A stretch of 56,469 bases of DNA from JBAXGW01 sp037139195. GTDB taxonomy: Bacteria; Bacteroidota; Bacteroidia; Bacteroidales; JAHJDW01. Of this stretch, positions 36,726 to 45,327 are shown piece after piece. Numbering within the stretch: the stretch's first letter is position 1; each line of letters starts with the position of its first letter. The notes under the pieces were generated by a model, which made no database searches, had not been told where the DNA came from, and was given only the letters and a program-made list of their open reading frames with translations. A program made the position numbers and the translations under genes. The DNA lies in NCBI GenBank assembly GCA_037139195.1, contig JBAXGW010000025.1:1-56469 (forward strand). Reading direction: 5' to 3'.

Positions 36726-38171
36726 ATGGAACAAAAAAGAACAAAAATTTCGGACTTATTAAAATCTACAGAATATGGCAAAGCTGTTACTGTTAAGGGT
36801 TGGGTTCGCTCAAAAAGAGAAAGTAAAAACGTTGCTTTTATAGCATTGAATGATGGTTCAACAATTCATAACGTACAAATAGTTGTTGACCCTACTAATG
36901 TTGACTTTGAAATTCTTTCAAACATTCATACTGGCGCATCATTATCAATTGTTGGCGATATAATTCAATCTACAGGCTCGGGTCAGAATTTTGAAGTTAT
37001 TGCAAAATCTTTAGAAATTTATGGCAAAGCCGATCCAGATGAATATCCACTTCAACCAAAAAAACATTCATTAGAGTTTCTTAGAGAAATAGCTCATTTG
37101 CGTTTTAGAACAAATACATTTAGCGCAATTAACCGCATTCGTCACTCGATGATATTTGCAATCCACAGCTTCTTTACAGAAAAAGGATTTTGCAATATTC
37201 ACACTCCTATCATTACTGCTTCCGACTGTGAGGGTGCTGGCGCAATGTTCCGCGTATCCACATTTGAGCCTGGTCATGAACCTAAAAATGAAGAAGGAAA
37301 TATCGATTTCACTCAAGATTTCTTTGGTAAAGAAACTAGTCTTACCGTTTCGGGTCAGTTAGAAGTAGAATTGGCTTGTATGGCACTTTCACAAGTGTAT
37401 ACATTCGGTCCAACTTTTCGCGCCGAGAATTCAAATACCGCTCGTCACTTAGCTGAATTCTGGATGATTGAACCCGAGGTTGCTTTTGCCGATATTCACG
37501 ACAATATGGATTTGGCTGAAGAATTGCTAAAATATGTTATCAAATATGCACTTGAAAACTGCAAAGACGACCTTGATTTCTTAAGCAAACGCCAAATTGA
37601 AGAAGAAAAGAACAAAAAGGAAGACGAACGTTCAATGGAGCTTATTGAGAAAATGAGTTTTGTTTTAAACAATGAATTCCAACGCCTTACATACACTGAA
37701 GCGTTTGATATTCTAAGAAACTCTAATCACAATAAAAAAGGCAAATTCCAATATCCAATCAACGAATGGGGAATTGACTTACAATCGGAACACGAAAGAT
37801 ATTTGGTTGAAAAACATTTTAAAAAGCCTGTTATTCTTACCGATTATCCAAAAGACATTAAAGCTTTCTATATGAAGCAAAATGACGACAATAAAACGGT
37901 TAGAGCCATGGATATTTTATTCCCTGGAATTGGCGAAATCGTAGGTGGTTCGCAACGTGAGGAAGATTTAACAAAATTGAAAAACCGCATTGCTGAAATG
38001 AGTATTCCTGAAAAAGATATTTGGTGGTATTTAGATACACGTAAATTTGGAACAGTTCCTCACAGCGGATTTGGCTTAGGTTTCGAAAGACTAATGTTGT
38101 TTGTAACAGGGATGGGAAATATCCGCGATGTTATAGCATTTCCTAGAACTCCTAAAAACGCAGAATTCTAA
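36726..38171 (+). CDS. asnS: Asparaginyl-tRNA synthetase
   Basis: This class IIb synthetase charges tRNA-Asn. The 481-residue length is normal. The N-terminal OB-fold anticodon domain (V-K-G-W-V-R-S-K-R-E-S-K, then F-I-A-L-N-D-G-S) leads to the catalytic core. Motif 2 is V-Y-T-F-G-P-T-F-R-A-E-N-S-N-T-A-R-H-L-A-E-F-W, and motif 3 is G-F-G-L-G-F-E-R-L, ending in D-V-I-A-F-P-R-T-P. The P-E-V-A-F-A context after motif 2 marks AsnRS rather than AspRS. It ends 9 bp before the long hairpin at 38181. Confidence 0.97.
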   Translation: MEQKRTKISDLLKSTEYGKAVTVKGWVRSKRESKNVAFIALNDGSTIHNVQIVVDPTNVDFEILSNIHTGASLSIVGDIIQSTGSGQNFEVIAKSLEIYGKADPDEYPLQPKKHSLEFLREIAHLRFRTNTFSAINRIRHSMIFAIHSFFTEKGFCNIHTPIITASDCEGAGAMFRVSTFEPGHEPKNEEGNIDFTQDFFGKETSLTVSGQLEVELACMALSQVYTFGPTFRAENSNTARHLAEFWMIEPEVAFADIHDNMDLAEELLKYVIKYALENCKDDLDFLSKRQIEEEKNKKEDERSMELIEKMSFVLNNEFQRLTYTEAFDILRNSNHNKKGKFQYPINEWGIDLQSEHERYLVEKHFKKPVILTDYPKDIKAFYMKQNDDNKTVRAMDILFPGIGEIVGGSQREEDLTKLKNRIAEMSIPEKDIWWYLDTRKFGTVPHSGFGLGFERLMLFVTGMGNIRDVIAFPRTPKNAEF

Positions 38172-38176
38172 AAAAC

Positions 38177-38288
38177 AAAAAAGGGCTCAATTTCTTCGTT
38201 ATGTTCTATTTTTTAATTTAGTCATTTACTCCGGTAAACTCCTAAATTAAAAATCATCACAACCTCGAACTCGAGCCCTTTTTTTGTT
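38177..38288 (+). terminator. Long nested hairpin ending in a T-run after asnS
   Basis: Outer arms AAAAAAGGGCTC (38177-38188) and GAGCCCTTTTTT (38273-38284) enclose about 84 nt. Inside, TTTAATTTAG (38212-38221) pairs with CTAAATTAAA (38242-38251) and a further TTTAC/GTAAA. The terminal T-run could end asnS transcription, but the size is far above that of an ordinary terminator. A second copy of the left-arm interior lies at 38321-38361. Confidence 0.65.
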
Positions 38289-38320
38289 TTTGATTTTGGG
38301 AAAGAATTATAAATTCACCC

Positions 38321-38361
38321 AATTTCTTCGTTATGCTCGATTTTTAATTTAGTCATTTACT
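38321..38361 (+). repeat. Direct copy of the hairpin's left interior
   Basis: About 41 nt from 38321 repeat 38189-38230 with few differences: AATTTCTTCGTTATG, then a short variable stretch, then TTTTTAATTTAGTCATTTACT. The copy has no matching right arm, so it looks like a partial duplication of a repeat element. Confidence 0.8.
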
Positions 38362-38499
38362 AACGATATATAATTGTGTTTTTCTTCTATGTAATAAAAT
38401 TTTACTCTTTAACTTTATTTGAAAACATCGTTTTTTGAAATATTAAAAATAATTATAAAAATTAGCATTAAAGTTTGATTATCTATTTATTAACAAGCA

Positions 38500-38543
38500 A
38501 CTAAACTTTTACTAAATATATACTAAACTTTTACTAAACATAT
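38500..38543 (+). promoter_or_regulatory. Four tandem 11-bp direct repeats (Pho-box-like layout)
   Basis: ACTAAAC-TTTT, ACTAAAT-ATAT, ACTAAAC-TTTT and ACTAAAC-ATAT follow each other without gaps at 38500, 38511, 38522 and 38533. A conserved 7-bp word plus a 4-bp AT spacer every 11 bp is how OmpR/PhoB-type regulators bind. Which promoter it serves is unclear: a hairpin terminator follows at once, and the lacI promoter is 100 bp downstream. Confidence 0.5.
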
Positions 38544-38545
38544 TT

Positions 38546-38588
38546 AAAAAAGCCTTAATTTTACCAAAAGTTAAGGCTTTATTTTTTT
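38546..38588 (+). terminator. Rho-independent terminator between asnS and lacI
   Basis: AAAGCCTTAATTTT pairs with AAAAGTTAAGGCTTT (one bulged base), followed by ATTTTTTT. It lies 375 bp from the asnS stop and may serve a short unannotated transcript in 38362-38545, a gap in which I see no protein gene. Confidence 0.8.
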
Positions 38589-38644
38589 CTTTTGCAAGAA
38601 AAATTAAAAAATTACACTTCATTTTGTAACACCACACAAAAAAA

Positions 38645-38675
38645 TTTGTTTTTTAAAAAAATATATATAAATTTG
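38645..38675 (+). promoter_or_regulatory. lacI-family gene promoter
   Basis: TTTG (38645-38648) and TAAATTTG (38668-38675) are separated by exactly 19 bp, a full match to the Bacteroidota -33/-7 consensus. The ATG is 24 bp further on. Confidence 0.7.
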
Positions 38676-38680
38676 CTACA

Positions 38681-38692
38681 TTAATCGATTTA
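38681..38692 (+). promoter_or_regulatory. Candidate LacI-type operator
   Basis: TTAATCGATTTA is a near-perfect palindrome centred on CG, the usual layout of LacI-family operators. It sits between the -7 box and the start codon, where a bound repressor would block its own gene and the operon. Confidence 0.45.
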
Positions 38693-38699
38693 GTTCAAT

Positions 38700-39722
38700 A
38701 TGAAAAAGACTTCACTAGCCGACATCGCTTCCTATTTGGGAGTTTCAAAAACTTTAGTTTCTATGGTGCTTAATAATAAAGGCGATGAGCACGCTATAAG
38801 TAAAGATACACAAAAAAGAGTTAAGGAAGCTGCAAAAAGCCTAAATTATCAACCTAATCAAATTGCCCGAAGTCTAAGAATTGGAAAATCAAAAACAATA
38901 GGACTAATTGTAGCGGATATATCCAATCCATTTTATGCTAAAATATCTAGATTAATTGAAGATAATAGTTCACGATTAGGTTATAATCTCATTATTTGTA
39001 GTACAGATGAAAATTCTGATAAAGAAAGAAAACTGCTCGATATGTTAAAAAATCGTCAGGTAGATGGGATAATTCTTTCTTCAACTTTAAAAAACAGCAA
39101 CGAAATAAGAGATATTTTATTCGACAACTACCCTCTAGTACTTATCGATAGAACATTTCCCGACATGCAAACGAATACTGTAATCGTCGACAATTATTTA
39201 GGTGCTAGAAAAGCTACTGAACATTTGGTTGAACAAGGCTTTGAGTCAATTGCTCATTTTACAATTAGCCCAAGCTACGTTTCTTGTATTGTGGATAGAA
39301 AAAATGGGTACTTACATGTAATGAAAGAACAAAAATTACAAAAATATTCTCAAGTAATTGAAATTCCTTTTAATGATGTGAGAAATTCGGTATACAACTT
39401 TATTAAAGAGCAAACTCAAAAAGAAAAATCGATTGATGCTATTTTTACAGTTAACAACAATATAGCCTTAGCAGTATTTGAAGCAGCTAATAGTTTGAAA
39501 TTAAGAATACCAGAAGATATTGGCCTAATTACTTTTGATGATATTGATCTATTTAACTTTACAAATCCAACAATTTCAGCAATAAAACAACCAATTGAAT
39601 TAATTTGCGAAAAAGCAGTACAAACTCTAATCGATTGCATTGAAAATACAGTTACAAAAACTATAAATCATGTTCTTGAATCAGAAATAATTGTAAGACA
39701 ATCGAGTATATTAAAAAAATAA
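38700..39722 (+). CDS. LacI-family transcriptional regulator
   Basis: The protein has 340 residues. The N-terminal helix-turn-helix (residues 4-24) is L-A-D-I-A-S-Y-L-G-V-S-K-T-L-V-S-M-V-L-N, with the hinge helix at Y-Q-P-N-Q-I-A-R-S-L-R. The rest is a periplasmic-binding-protein-like sensor: T-I-G-L-I-V-A-D-I-S-N-P-F-Y-A, then V-D-G-I-I-L-S-S, L-I-D-R-T-F and G-L-I-T-F-D-D-I-D-L-F. It should sense a sugar or sugar phosphate from mannoside breakdown. The GH92 gene begins 9 bp after its stop, so regulator and enzyme are co-transcribed. A consensus promoter and a palindrome upstream suggest autoregulation. Confidence 0.94.
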   Translation: MKKTSLADIASYLGVSKTLVSMVLNNKGDEHAISKDTQKRVKEAAKSLNYQPNQIARSLRIGKSKTIGLIVADISNPFYAKISRLIEDNSSRLGYNLIICSTDENSDKERKLLDMLKNRQVDGIILSSTLKNSNEIRDILFDNYPLVLIDRTFPDMQTNTVIVDNYLGARKATEHLVEQGFESIAHFTISPSYVSCIVDRKNGYLHVMKEQKLQKYSQVIEIPFNDVRNSVYNFIKEQTQKEKSIDAIFTVNNNIALAVFEAANSLKLRIPEDIGLITFDDIDLFNFTNPTISAIKQPIELICEKAVQTLIDCIENTVTKTINHVLESEIIVRQSSILKK

Positions 39723-39731
39723 ATTAATGGC

Positions 39732-42650
39732 ATGAGAAAAATAACAATTATCGGGATAATAGCCTTTATAACATTTTCTTGTTCAGTTAAAAATAATAAG
39801 TTAATCAACTATGTTAATCCCTTAATCGGCACAGCTGAGCATGGACATACTTTCCCTGGCTCAACAATGCCTTTTGGCATGGTTCAGCTAAGTCCTGACA
39901 CAAGGCTTGATGGCTGGGATGGCTGCTCTGGTTACCACTATTCCGATAGTTTAGTTTACGGTTTCTCTCACACGCACCTAAGCGGAACGGGATGTTCTGA
40001 TTATGGCGACATTCTGTTTTTGCCACTTAGTAAACCGGATATTAATAAAATATTCAATAAGCAGCCAACAGCAAGCTTTTCTCATAAAAATGAGAAAGCA
40101 AGTCCGGGCTATTATCAAGTAAACCTTGAGGATCAAAATATAAATGTAGAATTGACAACAACTAAACGTTGCGGTTTTCACCAATATAACTATACTGCAC
40201 CTGAAAAATATATCTATTTAGATTTGAAACATCGCGATGTCGTTTTAGCATCTTCACTAAGAATAACCGGCAAAAACGAAATATCAGGATACAGACGCTC
40301 TAAAGCCTGGGCTACTGATCAAATAATATATTTTGTTGCTCAATTTTCTGAGCCAATATCAAAAGCAACTATTGCCCTTAATGACACAATAACCAATATT
40401 TCTGACAGCATTTCAGGTAATAACATAAAAGCACTTTTTGAATTTAAAGGAGACCAAAAACAAGTTAAAGTAAGAATTGGAATCTCAGGAACTGGAATTG
40501 AAGGCGCTAGAAAAAATTTAAAAACAGAAATTACTACTTGGGAGTTTGATTCAATCAGAAAATCTGCCGAAAACGAGTGGGAAAAGGTATTATCTAAAAT
40601 AAAAGTTAAAGGAAGCGACGAAAAGAAAACCAAATTTTATACTGCACTTTATCATTCATATACATCGCCAAACCTATATATGGACGTGGATAGCAACTAT
40701 TTGGGTCGCGACAAAAAAGTTCATAAAGCAAAATCCGAATATTATACTGTATTTTCGCTTTGGGATACTTACCGAGCTCTTCACCCGTTGATGACAATAA
40801 TAGATGAAAAAGCCACTAACGGCTTTATTAATACTTTTATTAATCAATATTCTGAAGGAGGCAAATTACCTGTTTGGGAACTTTCAGCCAATGAAACAGG
40901 ATGCATGATCGGATATCATTCGGTTTCTGTAATTGCCGATGCATATATTAAAGGGATAAGAGGTTACAACAAAGAAAAAGCTTTGCAAGCTATGATTAAC
41001 AGTGCAATGCAAAATGATTTAGGATTAGAACAATATAAAAAGCAAGGATTTATTCCTGCCGACCAAGAAGCTGAATCTGTTTCTAAAACCCTTGAATACG
41101 CTTACGATGATTGGTGTATTGCACAAATGGCGAAAGAATTAGGAAAAGATTCTTTATATAATGAATTTATTAAAAGAGCTCAAAACTGGAAAAATGTATT
41201 CGACCCAGAAACAGGCTTTATGCGTGCAAGAATGAATGGAACTTGGTATATGCCTTTCAACGCTCATGAAGTAAATTTCAATTATACAGAAGCAAATGCT
41301 TGGCAATATTCGTTCTATGTTCCTCAAGACATGCAAACACTAATTGCTTATCATGGTTCAAATGAGCAATTTGAGAAAAGATTAGATTCTTTATTTTTGG
41401 CTTCTTCAGAAACTAAAGGACGTGAACAAGCTGATATTACCGGGCTAATTGGTCAATATGCACATGGAAACGAGCCCAGCCATCACATGGCTTATTTATA
41501 CAACTTCGTTGGAAAACCTAATAAAACTCAACAATACATCAAACAAATAAGAGATGAACTATATACTACAAAACAAGATGGATTGTGTGGTAATGAAGAC
41601 TGCGGTCAAATGTCGGCATGGTATGTAATGAGCTCATTGGGATTATATCAGGTTTGTCCAGGTTCACCATATTATCAAATTACAACGCCTGAGTTTGAAG
41701 AAATAACAATTCAACTTGAAAATGGGAAAACCTTTACTATCAAAACAAAAGGACTTTCAGATAAAAATAAATATATTAAATCAACCAAACTAAATAATAA
41801 GGAATATTCAAAATCATTCATCCCCCATTCTTCCATTGTTGAGGGAGGAATTTTAGAAATTGAACTTACGGATAAACCCGATTCAAAATGGGGAACAACA
41901 TCTGATTATATTCAAGAATCTATGATTAAAGACGTTCCAATTGTAACTGTTCCTTATTCTTCTGAAACTAAACGCACTTTTGTTGATTCACTTTTAGTTA
42001 ACCTTAAATCAGTAAGTAAAGAAAATAATATATATTTTTCTTTGACAGGAGGAACAACTATTGAAAAGATGAATGAATTTTCAAAACCTTTTTACATTAA
42101 AAATACATCCAGTATAAATTTAATTTCTAAAGATAAAAAAGGCAATACTAGTTGTGTAATAACCTCAAAATACAATAAAATTGATCCAAACATTAAGTTG
42201 ACTTTGAAAAATGCTTATGCCGAGATGTATTCTGCTGGAGGAAGCAATGCTCTTATTGATTTGGTTCAAGGAAATAACGATTACCGAACTGGAACTTGGC
42301 AAGGATTTGATGGAGTGGATGTTGATGCAATTGTAGATTTAGGTCGTTTTAAAAAAATATCAAAAATTTCAATAAACTTTATTCAAGACCATAATGCATG
42401 GATTTTCATGCCAGAGTTTGTCGAATTTTATACTTCAACTGATGGGGTTTATTATAAATTGATAAAAAAGATACTTACAAAGACTCCTGAAAACCAAGAA
42501 GGAACGGTGTTAGAGAATTATGAAGTATCTGTTTCAGCAAATATTAGATATATAAAAGTATTAGGGAAAAATATGGGAAAATGTCCAAGCTGGCACAAGG
42601 CTAGCGGAAGCGATGCATGGATTTTTGCTGATGAAATTCTAATTAAATAA
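39732..42650 (+). CDS. GH92 alpha-mannosidase lipoprotein
   Basis: GH92 enzymes are Ca2+-dependent exo-alpha-mannosidases acting on N-glycans and mannans. The protein has 972 residues. The leader has a lipobox (T-F-S-C, Cys17), so the enzyme is membrane anchored. The family start Y-V-N-P-L-I-G-T, then H-G-H-T-F-P-G-S-T-M-P-F-G-M-V-Q-L-S-P-D is present, with S-L-W-D-T-Y-R-A-L-H-P-L in the helical domain and G-N-E-D-C-G-Q-M-S-A-W-Y-V-M-S-S-L-G near residue 620. After ~740 come a chitobiase-C-terminal-like beta domain and an F5/8 C-type carbohydrate-binding domain. Unlike many GH92 genes it has no SusC/SusD pair beside it. Confidence 0.95.
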   Translation: MRKITIIGIIAFITFSCSVKNNKLINYVNPLIGTAEHGHTFPGSTMPFGMVQLSPDTRLDGWDGCSGYHYSDSLVYGFSHTHLSGTGCSDYGDILFLPLSKPDINKIFNKQPTASFSHKNEKASPGYYQVNLEDQNINVELTTTKRCGFHQYNYTAPEKYIYLDLKHRDVVLASSLRITGKNEISGYRRSKAWATDQIIYFVAQFSEPISKATIALNDTITNISDSISGNNIKALFEFKGDQKQVKVRIGISGTGIEGARKNLKTEITTWEFDSIRKSAENEWEKVLSKIKVKGSDEKKTKFYTALYHSYTSPNLYMDVDSNYLGRDKKVHKAKSEYYTVFSLWDTYRALHPLMTIIDEKATNGFINTFINQYSEGGKLPVWELSANETGCMIGYHSVSVIADAYIKGIRGYNKEKALQAMINSAMQNDLGLEQYKKQGFIPADQEAESVSKTLEYAYDDWCIAQMAKELGKDSLYNEFIKRAQNWKNVFDPETGFMRARMNGTWYMPFNAHEVNFNYTEANAWQYSFYVPQDMQTLIAYHGSNEQFEKRLDSLFLASSETKGREQADITGLIGQYAHGNEPSHHMAYLYNFVGKPNKTQQYIKQIRDELYTTKQDGLCGNEDCGQMSAWYVMSSLGLYQVCPGSPYYQITTPEFEEITIQLENGKTFTIKTKGLSDKNKYIKSTKLNNKEYSKSFIPHSSIVEGGILEIELTDKPDSKWGTTSDYIQESMIKDVPIVTVPYSSETKRTFVDSLLVNLKSVSKENNIYFSLTGGTTIEKMNEFSKPFYIKNTSSINLISKDKKGNTSCVITSKYNKIDPNIKLTLKNAYAEMYSAGGSNALIDLVQGNNDYRTGTWQGFDGVDVDAIVDLGRFKKISKISINFIQDHNAWIFMPEFVEFYTSTDGVYYKLIKKILTKTPENQEGTVLENYEVSVSANIRYIKVLGKNMGKCPSWHKASGSDAWIFADEILIK

Positions 42651-42699
42651 TTTATCAATTAGCTAATTACCAAAATCCACTGGAATATGTAATATGTTA

Positions 42700-42770
42700 G
42701 TAGTAAATACTCTTCGACTTCGCTCAGAATGACCGCAGACAGAGCGGAACCGAAGTCTATCAAGAAAATA
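42700..42770. repeat. Dispersed intergenic repeat
   Basis: The stretch with CTTCGACTTCGCTCAGAATG, followed by GCGGAACCGAAGTC, matches a repeat I recall from many Bacteroidota intergenic regions. The two ends form a loose inverted pair (GACTTCG / CGAAGTC). It separates the GH92 gene from the permease, so the second half of the locus may have its own promoter. No second copy is present in this window. Confidence 0.6.
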
Positions 42771-42818
42771 AACAATAGCTTGCGGTTAAGGTATTAAAAC
42801 AATTTAAACTAAATTATA

Positions 42819-44264
42819 ATGACAAATTCAACTGTGCCACACAAAACATCATCGTTTTTAGTCTTGATTTCTGTATTTTTTTTCTGGGGATTTGTTGCTG
42901 CAAGTAACGACATTTTAATCCCAGTTTTTAAAGAACATCTAAACTTAGAACAATGGCAAAGTCAAATGATTTCTTTTGCATTCTATGTGGCTTACACAGT
43001 GGGTTCTTTAATTTATTTTACCATTTCAAAACTAAATGGAGGCGATATCCTCAATAAGCTAGGCTATAAAAACGGAATTGCTCTTGGATTGCTAATTTCG
43101 GCAGTTGGAACAATGCTGTTTTATCCTGCTGCTCAAACATCTTCTTTTGGATTAATGATTACAGGCTTATTTATTGTAGGACTAGGTTTTTCCCTACAGC
43201 AAACTGCAGCAAATCCACTAGCGATTGTTATGGGTGATCCCTCAAAAGGTTCGCAACGTTTAAGTTTAGCAGGTGGCATCAATAATGTTGGAACTACCAT
43301 TGGTCCTGTATTAGTAAGTATTGCCATTTTTGGTTCACTTGCAGCAGGCGAAAAATTAAGTAATTTAGAATCGGTAAAAACCCCTTATTTAATTCTTGGA
43401 GTTGCTTTTGTTATTGTAGCCGCATTTTTCAAATTTTCATCATTACCAAACCAAATAAATCATGCTGAAGAAGATAATAGTTCTTCTAAAGATGAAAAAT
43501 CTACAAAAAAAAGTGCTTTTTCTTATCCACAACTATATTTGGGAATGATAGCAATTTTTCTTTATGTTGGCGTTGAAGTTGCAACTGCTTCTAATCTTCC
43601 CGAATTTATGAAACAGCACTTAAATACTAAAACCGAAGACGTTGCTCCTTTCATATCGTTATTTTGGGCGAGTTTAATGATTGGCAGATGGACAGGCGCT
43701 GTAGGTGCATTCAATATTAAAAAAGGAATGTTACATATACTTCGATTTATTATGCCATATTTGGCCTTCACGGTTTTCCTTGGAGTAAATGCACTAGCAC
43801 AACATGATGTTACTCAATTTTATATTTACGGATTAGTTATTATTGTTATGATTTTAGCAGAAATAGCAAGTAAAGGAAATCCTGCTAAACAACTTCTTAT
43901 TTTCTCTGGATTTGGAATCGCGGCATTAGCAACTGGCATGCTGGCCGACGGGATGTTAAGTGTTTACGCATTTATTAGTGTTGGTTTATTTTGCTCAACA
44001 CTTTGGCCTTGTATTTTCACAATTGCAATTTCAGGTTTAGGAAAACATACAAATGAAGGCTCCAGTCTATTAATAATGATGATTATGGGTGGAGGAATTA
44101 TAAGTTTACTACAAGGAGTTCTTTCATCGAATAATTTACTTGGAATTCAATATAGCTATTTAGTAGGGGTTATGTGCTTTGCCTATTTGGCTTTCTACGG
44201 TTGGAAAGGATTAAAATATGTTAGGAATTCTGAAGCTAGCAACTTGTCGAACATTAAACACTAG
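42819..44264 (+). CDS. FucP-type MFS sugar permease
   Basis: The protein has 481 residues with about twelve membrane segments. The N-terminus, S-V-F-F-F-W-G-F-V-A-A-S-N-D-I-L-I-P-V-F, is the signature of the FHS group of the major facilitator superfamily (L-fucose/H+ symporter, glucose/mannose and N-acetylglucosamine permeases). Q-Q-T-A-A-N-P is in segment 4-5. A polar loop near residues 205-220 (E-E-D-N-S-S-S-K-D-E-K-S-T-K-K) is the cytoplasmic centre. It should import the monosaccharide released by GH92 across the inner membrane. The ROK kinase gene follows after 106 bp. Confidence 0.92.
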   Translation: MTNSTVPHKTSSFLVLISVFFFWGFVAASNDILIPVFKEHLNLEQWQSQMISFAFYVAYTVGSLIYFTISKLNGGDILNKLGYKNGIALGLLISAVGTMLFYPAAQTSSFGLMITGLFIVGLGFSLQQTAANPLAIVMGDPSKGSQRLSLAGGINNVGTTIGPVLVSIAIFGSLAAGEKLSNLESVKTPYLILGVAFVIVAAFFKFSSLPNQINHAEEDNSSSKDEKSTKKSAFSYPQLYLGMIAIFLYVGVEVATASNLPEFMKQHLNTKTEDVAPFISLFWASLMIGRWTGAVGAFNIKKGMLHILRFIMPYLAFTVFLGVNALAQHDVTQFYIYGLVIIVMILAEIASKGNPAKQLLIFSGFGIAALATGMLADGMLSVYAFISVGLFCSTLWPCIFTIAISGLGKHTNEGSSLLIMMIMGGGIISLLQGVLSSNNLLGIQYSYLVGVMCFAYLAFYGWKGLKYVRNSEASNLSNIKH

Positions 44265-44370
44265 AGATTGATTTTTGTGCCACCATTTTTCAATTGATAA
44301 TTATAAAAAATAATTTAATACAAGATTCTATTAATTACTATTAAATCAACTTTAAACAAAAAAGAAGATT

Positions 44371-45327
44371 ATGAAAACTTTTGCAGTAGGTATTGATATT
44401 GGAGGCACAAACACTATTCTAGGATTCGTTGATAAAGAAGGAAATATATTCCACGAAAAAATATTTAAAACTCGAAGCTATCAGTCTGCTGATGATTTGA
44501 TTTCTGACTTATCTAGTTATATAAAGCAAATACAATTTTCAGGCGATTCAAATTTAATTGGAATTGGCGTTGGAGCTCCTAATGGCAATTTCTATAATGG
44601 CACTATAGAATACGCACCAAACCTTAATTGGGAAGGTGTTATTGATGTAGTTAAGCTTTTTAATAACTATATTGACACAAAGGTTCTATTGACAAATGAT
44701 GCGAATGCTGCAGCTATAGGTGAAAAAATTTTTGGTGATGCTAAAGATTGTAATGACTTTATCGTAATAACACTAGGAACTGGTGTTGGTAGCGGGTTTT
44801 TTATTGATGGCAAATTATTGTATGGTCATACCGGCTTTGCTGGAGAATTTGGGCACACAATAGCTATTCCTGATGGCAGATTGTGCGGTTGCAATAGAAA
44901 AGGCTGTCTCGAAACTTATACCTCGGCTAGAGGTGTAGTAAAAACCTTTTTAGAAATAGCTAAAAATGAGACTTATCCAAGCAAATTACTATATTTGCCA
45001 GAAAATAGATTAAACTCAGAACTAATTTATAAAGCAGCCACAGAAGGTGATGAAATAGCATTAAAAGCATTTGACTATACGGCAAAAGTTTTAGGCGAAA
45101 AATTAGGCGATGCAGTAGCAATTACAAGTCCTGAAAGAATTTATTTATTTGGAGGTCTTGCCCGTTCAGGCGACTTATTACTTAAGCCATTAAAAAAATA
45201 TTTTGAAGATTCTTTGCTTGAGATTTTCAAAAACAAGGTAGACATTCGTATTTCTGGTTTGCTTAACAAAAATGCGGCTGTTTTAGGTGCTTCTTCTTTA
45301 ATCTGGGATATTTATTCTGAAAAATGA
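44371..45327 (+). CDS. ROK-family sugar kinase (glucokinase/mannokinase type)
   Basis: The protein has 318 residues. The phosphate-binding motif D-I-G-G-T-N is at 9-14; T-N-D-A-N-A-A-A-I-G-E and I-T-L-G-T-G-V-G-S-G-F follow. The ROK zinc motif G-H-T-x5-G-R-x-C-G-C-x3-G-C-L-E is complete. By context it phosphorylates the hexose brought in by the permease, probably mannose or glucose; sequence alone does not set the sugar. Its stop overlaps the nadD start in ATGA (45324-45327), so the two are translationally coupled. Confidence 0.92.
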   Translation: MKTFAVGIDIGGTNTILGFVDKEGNIFHEKIFKTRSYQSADDLISDLSSYIKQIQFSGDSNLIGIGVGAPNGNFYNGTIEYAPNLNWEGVIDVVKLFNNYIDTKVLLTNDANAAAIGEKIFGDAKDCNDFIVITLGTGVGSGFFIDGKLLYGHTGFAGEFGHTIAIPDGRLCGCNRKGCLETYTSARGVVKTFLEIAKNETYPSKLLYLPENRLNSELIYKAATEGDEIALKAFDYTAKVLGEKLGDAVAITSPERIYLFGGLARSGDLLLKPLKKYFEDSLLEIFKNKVDIRISGLLNKNAAVLGASSLIWDIYSEK

